Positions 25,658-29,493 of a stretch of 29,493 nucleotides of DNA are shown in pieces. Under the pieces are notes generated by a model that had not been told where the DNA came from, ran no database searches, and worked only from the letters and a program-made list of their open reading frames with translations. The DNA is taken from the NCBI GenBank assembly GCA_035495555.1, contig DATJFQ010000088.1:1-29493 (forward strand). Reading direction: 5' to 3'. This stretch comes from DATJFQ01 sp035495555 (GTDB lineage Bacteria > Acidobacteriota > Vicinamibacteria > Vicinamibacterales > 2-12-FULL-66-21). The position numbers and the translations under genes are program-made. The stretch's first letter is position 1; every line of letters begins with the position of its first letter.

Positions 25658-28120
25658 TCACTCGCCGCGAAGCGTGAGGGCTGGATCCACTCGGGCGGCC
25701 CGCCACGCGGGCAGCGCCGATGCGAGGGCCGCGGCTGCGAACAGCACGGCGACGACCGCCGCGTACGTAGACAGGTCGAGGTGCGAAACCCCATACAGCA
25801 GCGTGACGAGCCCCCGGCTCACGAAAACGGCCGCGACGAGTCCCGCGGCGATGCCGACGCCCGCCAGCACCAGTCCCTGTCGCATGACGCCGCCGATGAT
25901 CTGCGCCCGGCTGGCGCCGAGCGCGGCGCGGATGCCGATATCGCGAACGCTCGCCGAAACCATACCGGCGAGTAGTCCGTAAATGCCGACGGCGGCCAGG
26001 AGCAGCGACACGGCCGCGAACGCCTCGAAGATCCGCATCGCGAACCGGCGTTCGGATGCGGACTGCCGCACGAGGTCCTCCATCGTCGAGACGCGGACAA
26101 TCGGTTGATCGGGGTCGAGCGCCCAGACCGCACGCTCGATCCGGGTGACGTAAGCCCCCGGCGCGCCGTGCGTGCGGACAACGAAGGACATTACCGGATC
26201 GGTGAAGGGCCATTGCGCCGGGCTGATATAGACGGCATCTGCATCGCCCAGCGCAAGCGAAAGCTGGCGGACGTTGCCGGCAACCCCGACGATGACGAAT
26301 GGTCCAGCGGGGCCGATGCGAAGCCGGTGCCCAATCGGATCGCGCGCACCGAAGCGCTCCGCCGCAAGCGCTTCGCTGATGACGACGGCGAGCGGAGCGT
26401 CCGTTGAATCATGCTCGTCGATTGCGCGGCCGCGCACGATCGGAATACCCGTCGTTGTGAAGTACGCGGGACTCACCGCGTACCGAAACACACCGAAGCT
26501 CTGCGCCGGCTGGCCGACGTCCGCCGGGAACCCCGCGCCGTATTCGTCGCGGTCTCCGCTCAGCGGAAGCTGCGTCGTGAATGCGGCCGCGTCCACGCCC
26601 GGCACACGCCGAACCGCGTCGAGCGCCTGGTCGAAGAATCGCACCGTGGCCGCAGGCTGGGCGTAGCGTCTCCCGGATACCTGCATTTGGAATGTGAGCA
26701 GGTTGGACGACTCGAATCCCGGCGACACCGCCAGCAGTCCGTGCACGCTGCGCAGCAACAGGCCCGCGCCCACGAGCAGCACCAGCGCCAGCGACACTTC
26801 CACGACCACGAGCAATGGCCGAAGCCGTCCCCAGCGCCGGCCTCCTCTCGTCGATGCTTCCGGCAGATGCTGCTGCGGTAGCGCTCTGCCGGCGCCGAAG
26901 GCGGGGATCACGCCGGCGACCACACCGGCACACGCGGCAATCGCGGTCGCAAATGCGAGCGCGCGCACGTCGAGGCCAATCTCGTCGACCCGAGGCAGCG
27001 CCGCCGGACTCGAGGACAGGAGGGCCCGTGTACCGATCGCGGCCATCGCGACGCCGGCGCCTCCGCCGACACACGCGAGCAGAAGCGCCTCTATGAGCTG
27101 TTCCCGCACCAGGCGGCCGCGTTTGGCGCCCAGTGCAGCCCGCAGCGCCAGTTCGCCGCGCCTGCGCACGCCCCGCGCAAGCATCAGGTTCGTAACGTTG
27201 GCGCATGCGATCGCCAAAACAAGCGCGACGGCGCCCGAGATGGCCAGCAGCACGGGCCGGACTCCCCGCCCGATCTCCCTCTGCAGCGGCGTCACCGAAA
27301 ACCGTGTCAGCGGATCATACGACTGCGGCCGGTACGACTCGATCATCGTCCGGCCGATCTGATCGACGATGCCAGACGCGAGTCCCTCACGGATCCCCGG
27401 ATCGAGCCGCGCAATCGTGAGCAGGTGGTGACCCCATTCGCGCCCATCGGCGGGCAGCGATGGATCGTACTGGAGCGGGCGCCAGACGCCCGCCGCCGGC
27501 GCCAGGACGTTGTCGAACTGCGGCGGCATCACGCCGATGACCGAGTACGGCTGCGAGTCCAGACGGATAATGCGCCCGATGACCGACGGATCGCCGCTGA
27601 AACGCTCCCGCCACACTCTCTCGCTCAGGATAGCGACGGGTGGCCCATTCAGCCGGTCGTCTGCGTCTGTGAAGTCGCGGCCAAGCGCCGGGGCGACGCC
27701 GAGAACGGAGAAGTACCCCGCGCTCACGCGCTGACCGTCGAGCCGCACAGGGACGTTCTGCCCGCTGAGCGCCGGCTGCCAGGACCGTGTGACGGCAACG
27801 CGCGCGAAAACATCTGGATGCGCCAGGAGTGCGCGATACATCCCGAAGGTTCCGAGGCCCGCCCGGTTGTTCTCCTGGACAATCACGATGCGATCGCTGT
27901 CGGGATACGGAAGCCGCGCGAACAGGATGGGGTACACGGTGCTGAAAATCGCGGTGCTCGCCCCGATGCCGACGGCAAGGATCCCCGTCGCTATCAGCGT
28001 GAACGCCGGCGACCGGCGAAGGCGCCGCGCGGCGAAACGCGTATCTGCCGCGAGCATCTCGAGCGTCGATTTCCATCCCGACGATCGGATGCCGCGGCGC
28101 ACAGCGCGCCAGACGCCCAC
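25658..28120 (-). CDS. ADOP-family orphan ABC permease, module 3 (short N-terminus)
   Basis: This 820-residue permease has TM1 near 40-65 (LIATGILAVGIGASTAIF), a periplasmic domain, a first FtsX bundle (LAIACANVTNLMLARGVRRR), a second periplasmic domain and a last bundle (VGIYGLLAGMVSASVRDIGI). It starts with GTG one nucleotide after the PadR stop. Unlike modules 1 and 2, it lacks the N-terminal acidic helix segment, so TM1 comes about 55 residues earlier. The short form is real unless a distant start was lost, because the PadR gene occupies the upstream DNA. No ATPase is nearby. The substrate is unknown. Confidence 0.92.
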   Translation of the reverse strand: MGVWRAVRRGIRSSGWKSTLEMLAADTRFAARRLRRSPAFTLIATGILAVGIGASTAIFSTVYPILFARLPYPDSDRIVIVQENNRAGLGTFGMYRALLAHPDVFARVAVTRSWQPALSGQNVPVRLDGQRVSAGYFSVLGVAPALGRDFTDADDRLNGPPVAILSERVWRERFSGDPSVIGRIIRLDSQPYSVIGVMPPQFDNVLAPAAGVWRPLQYDPSLPADGREWGHHLLTIARLDPGIREGLASGIVDQIGRTMIESYRPQSYDPLTRFSVTPLQREIGRGVRPVLLAISGAVALVLAIACANVTNLMLARGVRRRGELALRAALGAKRGRLVREQLIEALLLACVGGGAGVAMAAIGTRALLSSSPAALPRVDEIGLDVRALAFATAIAACAGVVAGVIPAFGAGRALPQQHLPEASTRGGRRWGRLRPLLVVVEVSLALVLLVGAGLLLRSVHGLLAVSPGFESSNLLTFQMQVSGRRYAQPAATVRFFDQALDAVRRVPGVDAAAFTTQLPLSGDRDEYGAGFPADVGQPAQSFGVFRYAVSPAYFTTTGIPIVRGRAIDEHDSTDAPLAVVISEALAAERFGARDPIGHRLRIGPAGPFVIVGVAGNVRQLSLALGDADAVYISPAQWPFTDPVMSFVVRTHGAPGAYVTRIERAVWALDPDQPIVRVSTMEDLVRQSASERRFAMRIFEAFAAVSLLLAAVGIYGLLAGMVSASVRDIGIRAALGASRAQIIGGVMRQGLVLAGVGIAAGLVAAVFVSRGLVTLLYGVSHLDLSTYAAVVAVLFAAAALASALPAWRAARVDPALTLRGE

Positions 28121-28121
28121 G

Positions 28122-28457
28122 TCAGGCCTCCGCTTTCAGGAGGCGCGCAATCGCTTCGGCACGGCGGTTCCAGTCCTGCGCCTGCCGTTCGAGCTCGCGG
28201 CGGCCGCCCCGCGTGAGCGTGTAGATGCGCGCGCGACGGGAATTGTCGGTCAGCGTCCATTCCGCATCGACCCAGCCGGCGCGCTCGAGCCGCTGCAGCG
28301 CGGTCAACAGCGATCCCGGATTGACTTTGAAGACCCCCCGACACGTCTGCTCCACGCGACGCGCGATGCCGAAGGCGTGCATCGGCTCGAGGCTGAGCGT
28401 TTTGAGGATGAGCAGATCGAGGGTGCCCTGGATGACGTCGGTCGTCGGTTCGCCCAC
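28122..28457 (-). CDS. PadR family regulator of ADOP module 3
   Basis: This 111-residue regulator starts with GTG at 28457. DVIQGTLDLLILKTLSLEPM, HAFGIARRVEQ, NPGSLLTALQRLERAGWV and EWTLTDNSRRARIYTLTRGG follow the order of the ADOP-linked PadR group. SLLTALQRL replaces the more usual SLYPALxRL in the recognition helix. The stop is one nucleotide before the permease start, so the two are one transcript. A good promoter ends 6 nt before the GTG, so the mRNA is probably leaderless. Confidence 0.92.
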   Translation of the reverse strand: MGEPTTDVIQGTLDLLILKTLSLEPMHAFGIARRVEQTCRGVFKVNPGSLLTALQRLERAGWVDAEWTLTDNSRRARIYTLTRGGRRELERQAQDWNRRAEAIARLLKAEA

Positions 28458-28463
28458 GCGCCG

Positions 28464-28493
28464 AGCTTAATGGCCTGTCATCTTGAATGTCAA
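28464..28493 (-). promoter_or_regulatory. Promoter of PadR/ADOP module 3, leaderless type
   Basis: On the minus strand a consensus TTGACA (28488-28493) is followed by 18 nt and TAAGCT (28464-28469), then 6 nt to the GTG at 28457. An imperfect dyad (28477-28501, outer arms GTCATC and GATGAC, inner arms TTGA and TCAA) overlaps the -35 box and may be the PadR operator. Confidence 0.55.
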
Positions 28494-28503
28494 GGGATGA
28501 CGG

Positions 28504-29493
28504 TCAAACCAACGGCATCACGCGCAGGACCCCGGCGAGGTGCAGGTTTCCCGCGATGAGCCATGGCCAGAAGCGGCTCGCGCGGGGTTCGCGCAGCAGC
28601 TGCAGATTGAAGCCGACAGTGAGCGGCAGCAACACGCGCATCAGCGCGCCGGTATGCGGATCCCAGAGCACGCGATCCATCACGAGCGCGAGCAGCACGT
28701 AGCCGAACGCCACGCGCCACCACGGACATCGCCACTCGCGTCGCCAGCAGATCGCGGCGGCCTGGACGACCACCGACGCCAGGACGCTCAGATCGAGGCC
28801 GGCGCCGGACAGCAAGCCGTCACCCGCGACACCGTTGAACACGCGCACGATGACGTGACCGACTGCCGTCCCCGGAAAGAGAATCTGATCGGTACCGAGC
28901 AGAAGCGCCGACCGATAAATCGATCGCAGGTAGTCCAGCCAGAGCAGCATTGGTGCGATGACGAGCACGGCCGCCCCCGCGAGACGCAGCCAGTCACGCC
29001 GCGTGCGTGGCACCGGCTGCGCGAGAAACGTGAGCACGTTCGTTTCGCGGCCCAGCGCCGCGACACCGCCGATCGCGGCGGACAGCAGCGGACGCTTTCG
29101 TTCGGCGGCAATGACCGCAAGCGTTATCAGCAACAGACTTGGGCCATCCAGCAGCGCGAAGCGAACGGACCACAGCAGCCCTTTCGAAAACATGATGGCC
29201 GTCCATACCATCAGCCCTTGCGGCGTGCTGACGTCGCACCAGCGCGTGAACAGGACGGCAAGCACCAGCCAGCAGACGACGTTCTGCAGCGCGTACGCTT
29301 CGAGAATCCACGCCGGGCGTCCAAGGCCTGCCAGGTAGGCCGTCCAGGAGAAAAGGATTCGGCGCGCGCGATACGGCGCCAGGTCCATCGCGCGGTCGAC
29401 CGCCGGATCGCGGAGGAGCGGATCGAGCGCGCGCTGTGCGTAGAACTGCCCGTCGTAGCTGGCGAAGGGCGGATAGCGATAGTGCGGAATCGC
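28504..29493 (-). CDS. Polytopic membrane protein, GT-C glycosyltransferase-like, 5' end cut
   Basis: The frame is open from the end of the window to the stop at 28504-28506, at least 329 residues. The first residues inside the window read YPPFASYDGQFYAQRALDP and then APYRARRILFSW. The YDGQFY...ALDP plus YRxxRIL pattern is common to large integral membrane proteins of the glycosyltransferase GT-C/mannosyltransferase type, where the Asp lies in the first periplasmic loop. About eight hydrophobic segments follow, with a basic C-terminal loop (LLREPRASRFW). An internal ATG at 29388 exists but would remove the conserved block. The sugar donor and acceptor are unknown. It lies 46 bp upstream of module 3 on the same strand. 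Confidence 0.7.
   Translation of the reverse strand, partial: AIPHYRYPPFASYDGQFYAQRALDPLLRDPAVDRAMDLAPYRARRILFSWTAYLAGLGRPAWILEAYALQNVVCWLVLAVLFTRWCDVSTPQGLMVWTAIMFSKGLLWSVRFALLDGPSLLLITLAVIAAERKRPLLSAAIGGVAALGRETNVLTFLAQPVPRTRRDWLRLAGAAVLVIAPMLLWLDYLRSIYRSALLLGTDQILFPGTAVGHVIVRVFNGVAGDGLLSGAGLDLSVLASVVVQAAAICWRREWRCPWWRVAFGYVLLALVMDRVLWDPHTGALMRVLLPLTVGFNLQLLREPRASRFWPWLIAGNLHLAGVLRVMPLV

Overview
The window looks like a chromosomal segment from a GC-rich Acidobacteriota bacterium, probably of the Vicinamibacteria type. The strongest sign is three separate two-gene modules, each a small PadR-type regulator followed by a large MacB/FtsX-like permease with no ATPase. This arrangement is known as the acidobacterial duplicated orphan permease (ADOP) family. 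Most other genes are housekeeping or general accessory genes. I see no phage, insertion sequence, CRISPR array, rRNA or tRNA.

Layout. 1-386: start of a lipoprotein gene cut by the window edge. 400-555: a cluster of GTAG-footed REP-like palindromes with a 19-bp tandem duplication over the end of sucB. 544-4941: sucB and sucA (E2 and E1 of 2-oxoglutarate dehydrogenase) on the minus strand, separated by a 273-bp mirrored GTGC/GCAC array. 4961-6311: a secreted esterase and, convergent to it, a DinB/DUF1572 protein. 6351-6562: a mirrored GGTTCG/CGAACC array with a perfect G-quadruplex motif. 6574-8961: a ParC-like topoisomerase subunit. 9037-10873: a PhzF-family protein and an exported DUF4097-like protein. 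10954-11219: the decayed C-terminal end of a histidine kinase. 11226-14758: type III glutamine synthetase, a solo PadR regulator and an exported cyanophycinase-like protein. 14822-17947: PadR/ADOP module 1. 17974-20870: an aldo/keto reductase, then a YdjM-like membrane protein coupled to DNA polymerase IV. 21005-24013: module 2. 24112-25602: a NYN nuclease with two LOTUS domains and a basic tail. 25658-28457: module 3. 28504-29493: a partial polytopic membrane protein.

How the genes relate. SucA and SucB work together in the TCA cycle; the E3 subunit is not here. Each PadR probably controls its own permease, and candidate palindromic operators are visible at two PadR promoters and, less clearly, at a third. 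The membrane protein and Pol IV genes are one nucleotide apart and are probably translated together. Glutamine synthetase and the cyanophycinase-like protein are both linked to nitrogen metabolism but are probably not one operon.

Two patterns cut across the genes. First, many starts have a TAnnnT hexamer only 6-10 nt upstream, which suggests leaderless transcripts. Second, five intergenic gaps are filled by short-word degenerate arrays, a different word in each, that lie close to stop codons. All calls come from reading the sequence; no database search was run.
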